DNA from: Apodemus sylvaticus
Taxonomy: Eukaryota > Chordata > Mammalia > Rodentia > Muridae
Reading direction: 5' to 3'
NCBI RefSeq assembly: GCF_947179515.1
Contig: NC_067495.1
Location: forward strand, 84,926,160-84,990,159
DNA length: 64,000 nt
Below, in pieces: positions 43,213 through 54,126 of this stretch. The notes below the pieces were generated by a model, which saw only the letters and a list, made by a program, of their open reading frames with translations, had not been told where the DNA came from and searched no databases. Positions within the stretch are counted from its first letter, which is position 1. Each line of letters begins with the position of its first letter. The translations under genes were made by a program, and so were the position numbers.

Positions 43213-44336
43213 TGTCAGCACCTTCAGTCATTTCTCTAACTCCTCCATTGGGGACACTGCTCAGTCTGATGGTTGGCTTTGAGAATCTACCTCTGTATTT
43301 GTCAACCACTGGTAGAGTCTCTCATGAGACAGCTATATCATGCTACTGTCAGCAAGCACTTGTTGGCACCCAGAATAGTTTCTGGGTTTGGTAACTGTAT
43401 ATGGGAAGATTACCCATGTAGAGCAGTCTCTCGATGACCTTTCCTTCAGTCTCTGCTCCACACTTTGTCTCTGTATCTCCTCTCCTGGGTGTTATGTTCC
43501 CCTTCTTAGGACTGAATTATCCACACTTTGGTCTTCTTTCTTCTTGAGCTTCATGTGACTTATTAAGTATAACTTGGGTATTCTGAGGTTTAAGGCTAAT
43601 ATTCACTTATCAGTAAGTATATGCCATGTGTATTCTTTTGTGATTGAGTTACCTCACTTAGGATAATATTCTCTAGTTCTATCCATTAGCCTAAGAATTT
43701 CATGAATTCATTTTTTTTTAACAGCTGAGTAGTAAGCACTCAATTGTGTAAATGTAGCACATTTTCTGTATCCATTCCTCTGTTGAGGGACAGCTGTTTT
43801 CATTCCGGTTCTGGCTATTATAAATAAGGCTGTTATGAACATAATGGAGCATGAGTCCTTGTTATACATTGGAGCATCTTTTGTGTATATGTCCAGGAGT
43901 GGTATAGCTGGGTCCTCAGGTATTACTATGTCCAATTTTCTGAGGAACTGCCATACTGATTTCCAGAATGGTTGTACCAACTTTCAATCCCAACAATGGA
44001 GGGAGTGTTCCTCTTTCTCCACATCCTCGCCAGCATCTGCTGTCACCTGAGTTTTTGATCTTAGCCATTCTGACTGGTGTGAGGTGGAATCTCAGGGTTG
44101 TTTTGATTTGCATATCCCTGATTACTAAGAGTGTTGAACATTTCATTAGGTGTTTCTCAACCACTCAGTATTCCTCAGTTGAGAATTCTGTGTTTAGGTC
44201 TGTATTCCAGGTTTTAATAAGGCTATTTATTTATCTGGAGTCTAACTTCTTGAGCTATTTGTACATATTTGATATTAGTGCTCTATTGGATGTAGGGCAG
44301 GTAAAGATCTTTTTAAAATCTGTTGGTTGTTATATA
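43213..44336 (-). mobile_element. L1-M, inverted arm (ORF2 C-terminus and 3' untranslated region)
   Basis: Minus-strand L1: read backwards from 44336 it covers the last part of ORF2 ('gatctttttaaaatctg' near the end of the reverse transcriptase-downstream region, the cysteine motif at about 44065-44010, a C-terminus readable as 43980-43708) and the first half of a 3' untranslated region to 43213. It ends at 44336 where plus-strand 3' untranslated sequence follows. The two form one inverted insertion. Confidence 0.87.
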
Positions 44337-44495
44337 GGGGAATTCCAGGACAAGGAAGCAGAACTAGGTGGTTTGGGGAAAAGGGGCAGGGTGATGGGAT
44401 AGGTAGTTTTTGGAGGGAAACCAGCAAAGGCAATAACATTTGAAATGTAAATAAAGAAAATATCTAGTAAAAATAAAATTAAATAAAATAAAGAA
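44337..44495 (+). mobile_element. L1-M, direct arm with 3' end
   Basis: About 160 bases of the extreme L1 3' end ('aggggaattccaggac', 'taacatttgaaatgtaaataaag') with an A-rich tail near 44470-44495. It continues the 3' untranslated region of the inverted arm with about 250 bases missing between them. Confidence 0.86.
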
Positions 44496-44514
44496 ATCAA
44501 TAATGGTGTTAAGA

Positions 44515-44830
44515 TGATATTAACACTCAATGACCTCCAAGTAAATATCCTAATAATCATTTTATTTTATAAAGATAAAAAAACCAATTCTCAATTTGAT
44601 AGGAAAATAACATTAGGGGACATAATTCTTGATTTCAAAATATTATACAGCTGGTCATTAATTTTAAAATGCCATGTTTATCTAAAGACAAAAATATAGA
44701 TCAATAGAATAGAATTAAAAGACTTGAGATATATTCTCTTCGTTAGGCCCAGTGATTGTTGACAAAGGCTATGAAATATTTAATAGTGACATAAACAGTA
44801 TGGATCTGAATGGTATTCAAAGAAATAGTT
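44515..44830 (+). mobile_element. Ancient L1 ORF2 fragment
   Basis: 'aatgacctccaagtaaatatcc', 'cttgatttcaaaatattatacag', 'agatcaatagaatagaatta' and 'agtgattgttgacaaaggc' match the order of an old ORF2. No open reading frame. Confidence 0.6.
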
Positions 44831-45397
44831 TTCACATGTAAAGTACAAAATAATTGCAAATATGAGAGAAAAATGTCAAATAATTCTAATTAAAAAACTG
44901 AAATTCTCTCCTAAAGGGGATAGAGGAGAAATAAGAGTTTCTGACATTCTACCCTTTCATTATGCTGCCTAAATGCAGGCTTCATTCTCACCTCAGAGTA
45001 CTCACAGAACAGTTGTGATAAAAGGAAAAGTATCAGGTGGCTTACTTTGGCTTATAGCTCTACACTTTTTGACTGAAAGAGGTCACAGAAGCTTATGGTT
45101 CTCTGCCATGAAAGAATAACAGAATGGAACATTTTTCTATCATTTAACTCTTTGTTTACTTCTGAACATGGGACACTTATATAGTACACATAGTTTGGTG
45201 AAAACAACAGAAACAAATTAAGAGGTCAGGACAGAATGCTTTCTCTATAAGTTTGGAGAGATTTACAAATCACAAACCCCTTTCCCAGGGGGAAAAGGAA
45301 AAGGATTGGGATATGCTGACAATTTAAGAGTCTTCCAGCACCATACTCAAATCAGAAAACATATTTTGAACTATGTATATATGAGCTGTTATGTTTA
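44831..45397. other. Unassigned sequence
   Basis: About 570 bases with no supported gene or repeat. Confidence 0.45.
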
Positions 45398-45558
45398 AGG
45401 TGTACAAGGAGCCTGCAGAGGCCAAAACACCTTATCAGATCCCCTGGAGCTAGAGTTACAGATGAATGTGTGCTGCATGAAGTAGTGGATGGAAACCAAA
45501 TTCCAGTCTTCAGCAAGATCAGTATGTGCTCTGAACTGCTAAAGCATCTCTTCAGCCT
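45398..45558 (-). mobile_element. B3-type SINE, minus strand
   Basis: Read backwards: ggctgaagagatgctttagc head, 'gatcttgctgaagactgg', 'atctgtaactctagctccagg' and 'ccccctggcctctgcagg'-like end. Diverged, with no clear duplication. Confidence 0.78.
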
Positions 45559-45639
45559 TAATAATCAGCCAGGTAAAATGTAAAAAAAAGCTTTGAAACA
45601 TTATAATTAGGAATTTGCCTCATCTAGAAAAAAACTCTA

Positions 45640-46010
45640 AAGATATCAGAAAATGTATTTGAACTAGTAAATGATTTCAGTGACTAGGACATATAAGGTT
45701 AACATACAAATAAAATTATTGTGCTCACTATGATCCTATGCAATGATAATTTGCCAAAATGTAATTTAATATATTAATAAACTTAAAAATTAGCAAGGAA
45801 AAATCAAATTGCCTTGACACATTAACAAGGAACTATTCTGAAATGAATATAAACCAAAAAAGTCAAATAACAATCGCCATAAAAAATAAAATATTAGGAA
45901 CAAATTTAGGCAAGAAAATAAGATACTGATATACTGAATACTTCACAATAATTTAAAAATCTTTTAAAACATAATAAAATTAAAATGAAATGCATTTAAT
46001 AGAATTAGTT
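45640..46010 (+). mobile_element. Ancient L1 ORF2 fragment (reverse transcriptase 3' part)
   Basis: 'gaactagtaaatgatttcag', 'ggttaacatacaaataaaa', 'aataaaatattaggaacaaattt' and 'aagaaaataagatactgatatac' follow the order of a very old ORF2. No readable frame longer than a few codons. Confidence 0.58.
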
Positions 46011-46289
46011 GTAAAATATTATTCAAATGCTTATGCTACTAAAATACACCTTCAAACTCAGTATTGCTCCTCATAAAACCTTAATAATTTTCTACTAAAT
46101 ACAAAGTAATACTTTCTCAAATTTATGTGACAGGAGATAGGCCTCAAATATGGTCAGTTCTAGATTATGACTTACTTGTTTAAGATGCTACTCACTCTAA
46201 AATGCTAACAGGACCATGTGAAGAAATCATATCAAGACCCCAATGACTTTCTGCTCTCACCTTTGGATGGAGTGCAAAGAAGTCATTCT

Positions 46290-46735
46290 TGCTGGGTTTT
46301 GTTAATTGTGTATTTTATTTTTTGAGGTTACAATACAATTTTATCATTTCCCCCTTCCCTTTCTCCCTACAAACAATCCAATATACCCCTTTGAGTTCTT
46401 TTTCAAATTGATGGGTTCATTTTTTATTGTTGTTATATGCATATGTGTATATACATCTGTATCCCTAAATATTAACTCCTCTTTCTGTGTAATGTTACTT
46501 GCAATTATGTTTTCAGGGCTGAAAACTTGGTAATAGATGACAAACATGTGTTATTCCATTCAACACTCCTTAATTTTTTGTGAATGGTTGAAACCTCATG
46601 ATCTTTCCCATGTCCACTTCAGTATTTCTGTAACTGTTGTCTACTATAATTTTTACAATTCAAAATTTATAATCCTATATAGCACCTACTTTCTCTGCAC
46701 TGTTTTTAGGCTATCCAAAGGCAAATATGAATAAC
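46290..46735 (-). mobile_element. Old L1 3' end, minus strand
   Basis: 'atgttacttgcaattatgttttcagggctgaaa', in short pieces, and 'tgtgtatatacatctgtatccc' are reversed landmarks of an old murine L1 3' end. Boundaries are approximate. Confidence 0.6.
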
Positions 46736-46959
46736 ATATTTGAATAAATATATATTCAAAGAAGTTATACACACAGATAAAATGCTGAACATTTCTTCTC
46801 AGCATTTAAGTAGAAATCAAAAACACAGAGTAATATCACCTGACATCTGCTGTAATGCTTAGAAAGGAGGAAATATAAAAGGATGTAGAAAATGGAACCT
46901 TTATATACTCTTGATGGGATATAGAGATAATCTTTTCACTGTACTGATATACATTTTTC

Positions 46960-47660
46960 TTTAAAAGTATATTTTTACAATTTTTAAAATTGTTTTATTT
47001 ATTTACATTCCAAATGTTGCCACCTTTTCCTGTATCCTCTCCCAGAGTTCTTCACCACATCCCCCCTTTCTTTACCTCTGAAAGGGTGCTCCCTAACCCA
47101 CCCAACTCAAACCTCTATATCCCAATTCTCTGGGGAATCAAGTCTCTTCAAGATTAGGCACATCTTCCCCAACTGAGGCCAGACAAGAGATTGCTCTGCT
47201 ACATATGTGTCAGGGACAACAGACCAGACCCCGTATGCTCTTTGGTTGGTAGCTTCAACTCTTGGATCTCTCACAGGTTCTGGTTAGTTGATACTCTTGG
47301 TCTTCCTTCCTATGCAATTGCCATTCACTTCAGCTCCTTCAATCCTTTCCCTCACTCTTCCATGTGGATCCCCAACCTCAATGCAATAGTTGGCTGCTTG
47401 TTCCTGTATCTGTCTCAGTCAGCTGCTGGTAGAGCCCTTCAGAGAACAGCCATACCAGATTCCTGTCTGCAAGCAAAACATAGCATCAGTAATAGCATCA
47501 GAGTTTGGTGCCCACCCATAGAATGGATTCCAAGTTGGGACTTTCACTAATTGTCCATTCCTGCTCCATTTTTGTCCCCGTATTTTTTTTTTTTTTTTAG
47601 ATAGGAACAATTCTGGGTCAAAAATTTTGAAGTTAGGTTGGTGAGCTCTAAAGCTACTAA
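46960..47660 (-). mobile_element. Old L1 3' untranslated region, minus strand
   Basis: Same family as 3330-4215: 'aatcaagtctcttcaag', 'gaggccagacaagagattgc', 'gagcccttcagagaacagcc', 'gcaagcaaaacatagcatcag' and 'cccccatagaatgg'-type landmarks. A T run of 18 at 47583-47600 splits it. Confidence 0.78.
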
Positions 47661-47964
47661 AATTAGAACTACTAAATTATATAGCAATATTACTTCTGAG
47701 GGGAGGTCAATTCTCTGTTTATTGTATCAATTCTCACCACTACAGAGATAGAAAATAATAATATTCTTAAAATACAAATGGATTTTAAAATGAAAATAGA
47801 GAAATATCTGTCTTTAAAGTAGAAGGAAATTGCATTTTTGTAAGTATATTCATGGGCATGTAAGCGAATATGCTAAGTAGAATGAGCCAGTCACAGAAGG
47901 GCCACTAAACTACCAAATCCATTCTTTTATATAAAAAAATCAAAAACAGTGAAATATTTACTGC
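47661..47964. other. Unassigned AT-rich sequence
   Basis: No supported feature. Confidence 0.45.
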
Positions 47965-48230
47965 TGAGGGATGGAGTGTCACTTTTATTTGGGGTGGCCA
48001 CTACTAGAGTACCCATGCCCCAGAAGATGACCCCATGCTCATGAATATAGATAACACTAAATGGTCTTAATAGACAATAGTAAAAAAATAAAGAAGGACA
48101 TTAAATTGGAAAGGATATATGTTGAGAAAGCAGAGGGGTTCTGGTAGCATTGGAGGGATAGGTATGATAAAGACATATGAAACATTTTATAATAATTCAA
48201 ATTAAATAGGAAATAGAGGCATTGTTACAA
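47965..48230 (+). mobile_element. Old L1 3' end, plus strand
   Basis: 'acccatgccccagaagatgacc', 'cccatgctcatgaatatag' and 'aacactaaatggtcttaatag' are landmarks of an old murine L1 3' end. Approximate ends. Confidence 0.6.
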
Positions 48231-48339
48231 GGACTGGAGTGCTGAGGAAAGTAGGAGCAGGTATGAGTTTTTAATTATGTGGGAAGGATGAGTTCAAGGG
48301 ATCTGCTATACAACACTATTTCTAGAATAAATAGTACTC

Positions 48340-48712
48340 TCTGCAGCTGACCCCTGTTGTTGAATTATGGAAGGCTGAAAGAAGCTGAAGAGAAGGGAAT
48401 TCCTGTAGGAGGACCAGCATTCTCATTTAATCAGGATCCCCAAGATCTCTCAAACACTGGACCACCAAACAGACAGAATACACCAGCTGATATGAAGCCC
48501 CTAACACACATACAGTACAGAACTGCCAGGTCTATGCTCATTCACAGATGATGCACTTAACCCTCAAGAGACTGGAGGCTCCAGGGAATTTAGAGGTTGG
48601 CGGGATATGGGATGGGGACATCCACTTGGAGATGGGGGAGGCAGAGAGGAGGTAAGGGATGTGGAACAGAGAGTGGCAAAGTTGTGGGCAATAAAATAAG
48701 GAGTATAAATAT
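48340..48712 (+). mobile_element. L1 3' untranslated region, last part, plus strand
   Basis: 'gctgacccctgttgttgaatt', 'ctctcaaacactggaccacc', 'acaccagctgatatgaagccc' and 'ccctcaagagactggaggc' occur here and, with changes, at 63170-63520 and 56955-57128. The three are copies of one L1 3' end type. Confidence 0.78.
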
Positions 48713-48750
48713 AAATTAATAATAATAAAAATTAATAATAATAATAACTT
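48713..48750 (+). repeat. (TAA)n microsatellite at an L1 tail
   Basis: TAA units directly after the end of the L1 fragment at 48712, as expected for an expanded A-rich tail. Confidence 0.88.
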
Positions 48751-48843
48751 TGCTGAAAGTTTAGTACTTGTGTTAAATATTTTAAGCCCACACATACACA
48801 AAAATGTAACGTTATACACTAAAATATATAGAATAACAAATAT

Positions 48844-48852
48844 AGAAAATAT
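48844..48852 (+). repeat. Probable target-site duplication of L1-J, left copy
   Basis: agaaaatat, identical to 52094-52102. Nine bases in AT-rich DNA could match by chance. Confidence 0.6.
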
Positions 48853-49462
48853 ACCCATGACACCCAGAGGAAGCTTGAATATTAGGTCTTCTAACATGCC
48901 CAGGGTCATAGGATCAGAAGTGGGGACATAACACCTGCCCCAAAACTACCAGGTGCAACTGGGACCAGCAGGATTCAGGAACACAGGAACCTGGTCCAAC
49001 AAGTGGCATGGGTATGTTCCAGTCTGGGCTTGTTTACCATTGGTGTGAGCTCTACAACCAGTCCTACAACACCCAGAGGAAACTCTACTCCTAGGCTCTC
49101 TAACACAATTACAATCCCAGGATACCAGAATACAAGGATACCAGGATACCAGGATACCAGGTTACCAGGATACCAGGATACCAGGATACCAGGAGCTTGG
49201 TCACACCAGGATCTCAGTGCCCCAGAGGCAGCTTGATTCCCAGGAGCTCTGAACCACCCAGGATCTCAGGACCACAGGATCCTGGAGTCATAGGACCACA
49301 GAAAAGCTGGACACTGAGGAGTTCTGACACAACCAGGATAACAGAAAGGACATGTTCCCATAAGATATAGCTAGGGCAGGTAGCACTAGAAATAATCAGA
49401 TGGTTTGAGGTAAGCCTAAGAACATAAGCAACAGAAACCAAGGTAACGACATCATCAGAACC
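48853..49462 (+). promoter_or_regulatory. L1-J 5' untranslated region with repeated units
   Basis: 'cacccagaggaagct' at about 48860 returns as 'cacccagaggaaactc' at about 49069 and 'gccccagaggcagctt' at about 49220, so about 150-210-base monomer-like units are visible. An 8-base minisatellite lies in the middle unit. Confidence 0.75.
49119..49192 (+). repeat. 8-bp minisatellite (GGATACCA)n
   Basis: About nine units of ggatacca with single changes (ggttacca; an imperfect first pair with gaata). It sits inside the L1-J 5' untranslated region, where an 'aggatcccagg'-like word probably seeded it. Confidence 0.95.
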
Positions 49463-50482
49463 TAATTCTCCCAAATCCTGAATGCATCATCACACTGGAA
49501 AAGCAGGATTCTGATCTAAAATAACTTTTCATGATGATGATAGAGGACATTAAAAGGACATAAATAATTCCCTTAAAGAAATACAGGAGAACGCAGGTAA
49601 ACAGGTAGAAGATCTTAAAGAGGAACCAAAAAAAATCCCTTAACAAATTGCAGGAAAACACAAACAGGTGAAGAAAATGAACAAAACCATCAAAGACCTA
49701 AAAATGAACATAGAAACAATGAAGAAATCACAAAGGGAGACAATCCTGGAGTTAGAAAACCTAGGAAAGAGATCAGGAGTCATAGATGCAAAGCATCATC
49801 AACAGAATTCAAGAGATCGAGAGAATCTGAGGTGCAGAATATACAATAGAAAGCATTGACTCAACAATTAAAGAAAAGGCAAAAAACAAAAGGCTCCTAA
49901 TACAAAAGATCCAAGAACTCCAGGACACAATGAGAAGACCAAACCTAAGAATTATTGGCATAGAAGAGAGTGAAGATTTCCAACTTAAAGGGCTAGTAAA
50001 TATTTTCATCAAAATTATAGAAGTAATCTGCCCTAACCTAAAGAAAGAGATGTCCATGAACATACAAGAAGCCTACAGAACTCCAAATAGACTGGACCAA
50101 AAATAAATCCCTGCCATCACATAATAATCAAAACGCCAAATGCACTAAACATAGAAATAATATTAAAAGTAGTAAGGGTAAATGGTCAAGTAACATATAA
50201 AGGCAGACCTACCAGAATTACACCACATTTCCCACCAGACACTATGAAAGCTAGAAAGTCCTGGGCAGATGTCATTCAGACTCTAGGACAACACAAATGC
50301 CAGCCCAGGCTACTATACACAGTAAAACTCTCAATTACCATTGACTGAGAAAACAAGATATTCCATAACAAAACCAAATTTACACAATATGTTTCCACAA
50401 GTCCAGCTCTACAAAGGATATTACATGGAAAACACCAATATGAAGAGCGAAACGGCAGCCTAGAAAACTCAAGAAGGTAATC
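49425..50482 (+). pseudogene. L1-J ORF1 (RNA-binding protein), broken
   Basis: Start codon not conserved. Readable parts: coiled coil (49668-49859, 'KKMNKTIKDLKMNIET'), RNA-recognition-like region ('LRIIGIEESEDF' near 49940) and C-terminal domain near 50220-50400, each with frame changes. The usual stop region is at about 50480. Confidence 0.85.
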
Positions 50483-50548
50483 TTTTAACAAACCCAGAAG
50501 AAGATAGCCGCACAAACATAATTCCACCTCTAACAAAAACAAAAAATA

Positions 50549-51301
50549 ACAGGAAGAAACAATCACTTTTCCTTGATATCTCTCAACATCAATGGTTTCA
50601 ATTCCCTGATAAAAAGACAGAGACTAACAGACTGGATAATTAATCAGGACCCAGCATTTTGCTGCATATAGGAAGCACACTTCAGTGACAAAGACAAACA
50701 CTACCTCAGAGTAAAGGTTGGAAAACAATTTTCCAAGCAAATGGTCCCAAGAAACAAGCTGGAATAGCCATTCTAATACTGAATACATTCAACTCTCAAC
50801 CATCATCAAAAAAGATAAGAAAGTACGCTTCATACTGGACAAAGGAAAAAAATCTACCTAAATGAATTTTCAATTCTGAACATCTATGCTCCAAATGGAA
50901 GGGCACCCACATTCATACAAGAAACTTTACTAAAGCTCAAAGCTCACAACACACCCCACAGAATTATACTGAGAGACTTCAACACCCCACTCTCAGCAAT
51001 GTAAAGATTATAGAAACAGAAACTAAACAGAGACACGGGAAAACTAGCAGACGTTATGAACCATATGGATCTAACATATATAATAGCCAGAAGCTGTAAA
51101 CAGCCCAGATGCCCTTCAACAGAGAAATGGATACAGAATATGTGGAATATTTACACAATGGAGTACTACACAGCTATTAAAAGCAGTGAATTCATGAAAT
51201 TCTTGGGCAAATGGGTGGAACTAGAAAATGTCATCCTGAGTGAGGTAACCCAATCACAAAAGAACACACATGATATGCACTCACTAATAAGTGGTTATTA
51301 G
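50549..51301 (+). pseudogene. L1-J ORF2: endonuclease part joined to C-terminus
   Basis: The first about 530 bases cover much of the endonuclease, with stops and frame changes. At 51079 the sequence jumps to the C-terminal end of ORF2. One 81-codon frame, 51056-51301, reads across the joint ('MNHMDLTYI' from the endonuclease, 'IARSCKQPRCPST' from the C-terminus) to the natural stop. The reverse transcriptase is absent. Confidence 0.88.
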
Positions 51302-52093
51302 CACAGAAGCTTGGAATACCCAAGATACAATTCACAGACCACAGGAAGCTCAAGAAGAAAGAAGACCAAAGTGTGGTGCTTAGGGTCTCCTGAGAAGGGG
51401 AACAAAATACTCACAGGAGCAAATATGGAGATAAAGTATAGAGCAGAGACTGAGGGAAAGGTCATCCATAGAATGTCCCACCTGGGAATTCATCCCGTGT
51501 ACAGTCAACAAAACCAGACTCTATTGTTGATGCCAAGAAATGCTTGCTGAAAGGAGCCTAATATGGCTATTTCCTGAAAGACCCTACCAGAGCCTTACAA
51601 ATTCAGAGGCAGATGTTCACAGCCAACCATTGGACTGAGCATGGAGTCCCCATTAGAAGAATTAGAGATAGGGTTGAAGGAGCAAAAGGGGTTGCAATCC
51701 CATAGGAAGGTCAACAATATCAACCAACCAGATTCCCCAGAGCTCCCAGGCACTATGCCATCTACCAAGAAGTACACATTGCTCCAGTTGCATATGTAGC
51801 AGAATATTGGCTTTTCAGGCATCAATGGGAGCAGAGGTTCTTGGTCCTATGAAGGCTTGATAGATGCCCCAGTGTAGAGAATATAAGGGTGTGGAAGTTG
51901 GAGTTGGGTGGACTGAAGAACACGCTCATAGAAACAGGGAGGGAGGACATCCATAGGACATCCACAGGAGTCCAGAGCAAGGACTCCAGAGGGAGAGAGG
52001 ATGGGATAGGGTGTTTCTCGAAGGCAGGAAAACTGGGAAAGTGGATAACATTTGAAATGTAAATAAACTATCCAATAAAAACTAAAGAATAAA
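51302..52093 (+). other. L1-J 3' untranslated region
   Basis: About 790 bases with landmarks 'aagaccaaagtgtgg', 'tattgttgatgccaag', 'ccattggactgagcatgg', 'catatgtagcagaatattgg' and 'taacatttgaaatg'. It is much longer than the 3' untranslated regions of L1-C, L1-G and L1-I. Confidence 0.85.
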
Positions 52094-52102
52094 AGAAAAT
52101 AT
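52094..52102 (+). repeat. Probable target-site duplication of L1-J, right copy
   Basis: agaaaatat, identical to 48844-48852, after the A-rich tail. Confidence 0.6.
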
Positions 52103-52224
52103 CAGTTATGGAAAATGGTATAGAAGTGGGTATTAAAAAATATATAGCCTGTGTAGGAAATAATTAAAATTTACTGAAATGCTGCCTCTATCAAAAAATT
52201 GTACAGGTTATCCTGGCATAGTGG

Positions 52225-53195
52225 TGGTACTACAAAGCAATTGTATTAAAAGCTGCATGGTATTGGTACAGTGACAGGCAAGTGGATCAATGGAATAGGA
52301 TTGAAGACCCAGAAATGAACTCACAGAATTATGGTCACTTGATCTTTGATAAAGGAGCTACAACCATCCAGTGGAAAAAAGATAGCCTCTTCAACAAATG
52401 GTGCTGGTTCAACTGGAGGTCAGCATGCAAAAGAATGCAAATCCATTCTTATCTCCTTGTACTAAGCTCAACTCCAAGTGGATCAAGGACCTCCACATAA
52501 AACCAGACACAATGAGACTAATAGAAAAGAAACTGAGGAAGACCCTTGAGGAGACATGGGCACAGGGGAAAATTTCCTCAACAGAACACCAAAAGCTTAT
52601 GCTCTAAGATCAAGAATTGACAAATGGGACCACATAAAATTACAAAGTTTCTGTAAGGCAAAGAAGATTGTCAAAAGGACAAAAAGGCAACGCACAAATT
52701 GGTAAAAGATTTGTAACAACACTACAACTGACAGAGGGCTTATATATAAAATATACAAAGAACTCAAGAAGGTAGACTCCAGAGAGCCAAATATCTCCCT
52801 TAAAAATAGGGTACAGAGCTAAACAAATAATTTTCACCTGAGCAATATCGAATGGCTGAGAAGCACCTAAAGAAATGTTCAACATCCTTAGTCATCAGGG
52901 AAATGCAAATCAAAACAAACCTGAGATTTCACCTCACACCAGTCAGAATGGCTAAGATCAAAAACTCAGGAGAAAACAGGTGCTGGAGAGAATAAAAATA
53001 AAGAGGTGGAGAAAGAGGAACACTACTGCACTGCTGGTGCAGTTGCAAGTTGGTACAACCACTCTGGAAATCAGTCTGGTGGTTCCTCAGAAAACTGGGA
53101 ATGGTACTTCCAGAGTACCCCACTATACCACTCCTGTGCTTATACCCAGAGGATTCCCCAGCATGTAATAAGGATACATGCTCCACTATGTTCAT
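52225..53195 (+). mobile_element. L1-K: ORF2 fragment without 5' or 3' end
   Basis: ORF2 sequence from 'ctacaaagcaattgtattaaaag' to 'gctccactatgttcataa'. Readable parts: 52282-52500, 52398-52607 and the cysteine-motif region near 53000-53060 in broken form. It stops about 300 bases before the ORF2 end, with no 3' untranslated region or A tail, so it was cut by a later deletion. Confidence 0.9.
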
Positions 53196-53446
53196 AATGT
53201 ATTTGTTTAGAATATAAATCATGTATTTACAGATTCATGCATGTTACCTCTTTAAGAATATCTCCTCTTTAGTATTTCAATATCAAGTTGGCTGATTTAC
53301 TGTCATAAGCTTGCTTTTATGGAAAAGATAGAAGATAACTTCAGGAATAATTACTCTATATATTTATTTTCAAATATCTGTGGACTAGCTCCACCAGATT
53401 CTGCCATCATTTTGTTAAAAATAAATATTTAGGATATGGGAAACTA
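53196..53446. other. Unassigned AT-rich sequence
   Basis: No supported feature. Confidence 0.45.
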
Positions 53447-53690
53447 GTTCAGTTCGGAAAGAGTTCACATAAATACAGGGTGCAGCAGGGGGCATCTGTA
53501 ATCCCAGTACTAGATAAATGGAGACATGATTCTTGGTGATCCTTGGCCTGCCATTCTAGATGAATTGCTAAGTTCTTAGTTCATTATAGTACATCGTCAA
53601 AAAATAAGGTGGTAGGTGACCATTAAAGGCATTTACAGTAAGCCTCTGCTCTCAAGAGAAGCATCATATACACACATGTATGTAAACCAA
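53447..53690 (+). mobile_element. B4-type SINE
   Basis: 'tagttcagttcggaaagag' head, 'ggcatctgtaatcccagtac' in the B1-like middle, 'aaaaaataaggtggtaggtgacc' and an 'acacacatgtatgtaa' end: the order of the tRNA-B1 fusion SINE B4 (or RSINE1). Old. Confidence 0.75.
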
Positions 53691-53765
53691 ATTTAAAGTT
53701 TTTGAGTGAAAATTGGGAAATACTTTCTTACAACCACTATATGAAGTTATCCATGGCAGACTTTC

Positions 53766-54088
53766 CAAAAGACAATCCTGGGCTTGGAACAGCACTCAGT
53801 GGTTAAAGGACCTACCACATAAATGTGAAGAACTAGGTTTGTATGCCTAGAATGCTTGGTTTTATTTTTCAAAAGCCAGATATGGTAATACAGAATTAGA
53901 GGGAAATGACAGCATTTCAGGAAGCTAAGCAGCCAGTTATCTTTGCATTCTTAAGAACAAACTACAAAGAGACCATGCTTGAAATTGGAATGGAAGGACC
54001 AACACCCAAGGTTGTCTTCTGATGTTTAGACACTTCCTGGGGCACATATACATCTCTAATCACAGAGCCCACCCCACAATACACATAC
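53766..54088 (+). mobile_element. B4/RSINE-type SINE
   Basis: 'tgggcttggaacagcactcag' head, 'aaaagccagatatggtaatac' B1-like middle, 'gaccaacacccaaggttgtc' and 'gcacatatacatc' end, followed by a CA repeat. Strongly diverged. Confidence 0.72.
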
Positions 54089-54126
54089 ATACACACACAC
54101 ACAAAAAAAAAAAACCACACACACAC
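54078..54126 (+). repeat. (CA)n microsatellite at SINE end
   Basis: CA runs split by a stretch of A. Confidence 0.93.

Larger units (their letters stand above)
48853..52093 (+). mobile_element. L1-J: L1 with both ends but central ORF2 deleted
   Basis: 5' untranslated region, ORF1, endonuclease part of ORF2, then directly the ORF2 C-terminus and a long 3' untranslated region ending in 'tttgaaatgtaaataaac' and an A-rich tail. About 3 kb of ORF2 is missing at 51079. It is one of the older copies, like L1-H. Confidence 0.88.

Noticed and set aside
48357..48551. 64-codon open frame with varied composition
   Set aside because: Lies in an L1 3' untranslated region that recurs at 63170-63520, where the frame is not kept.
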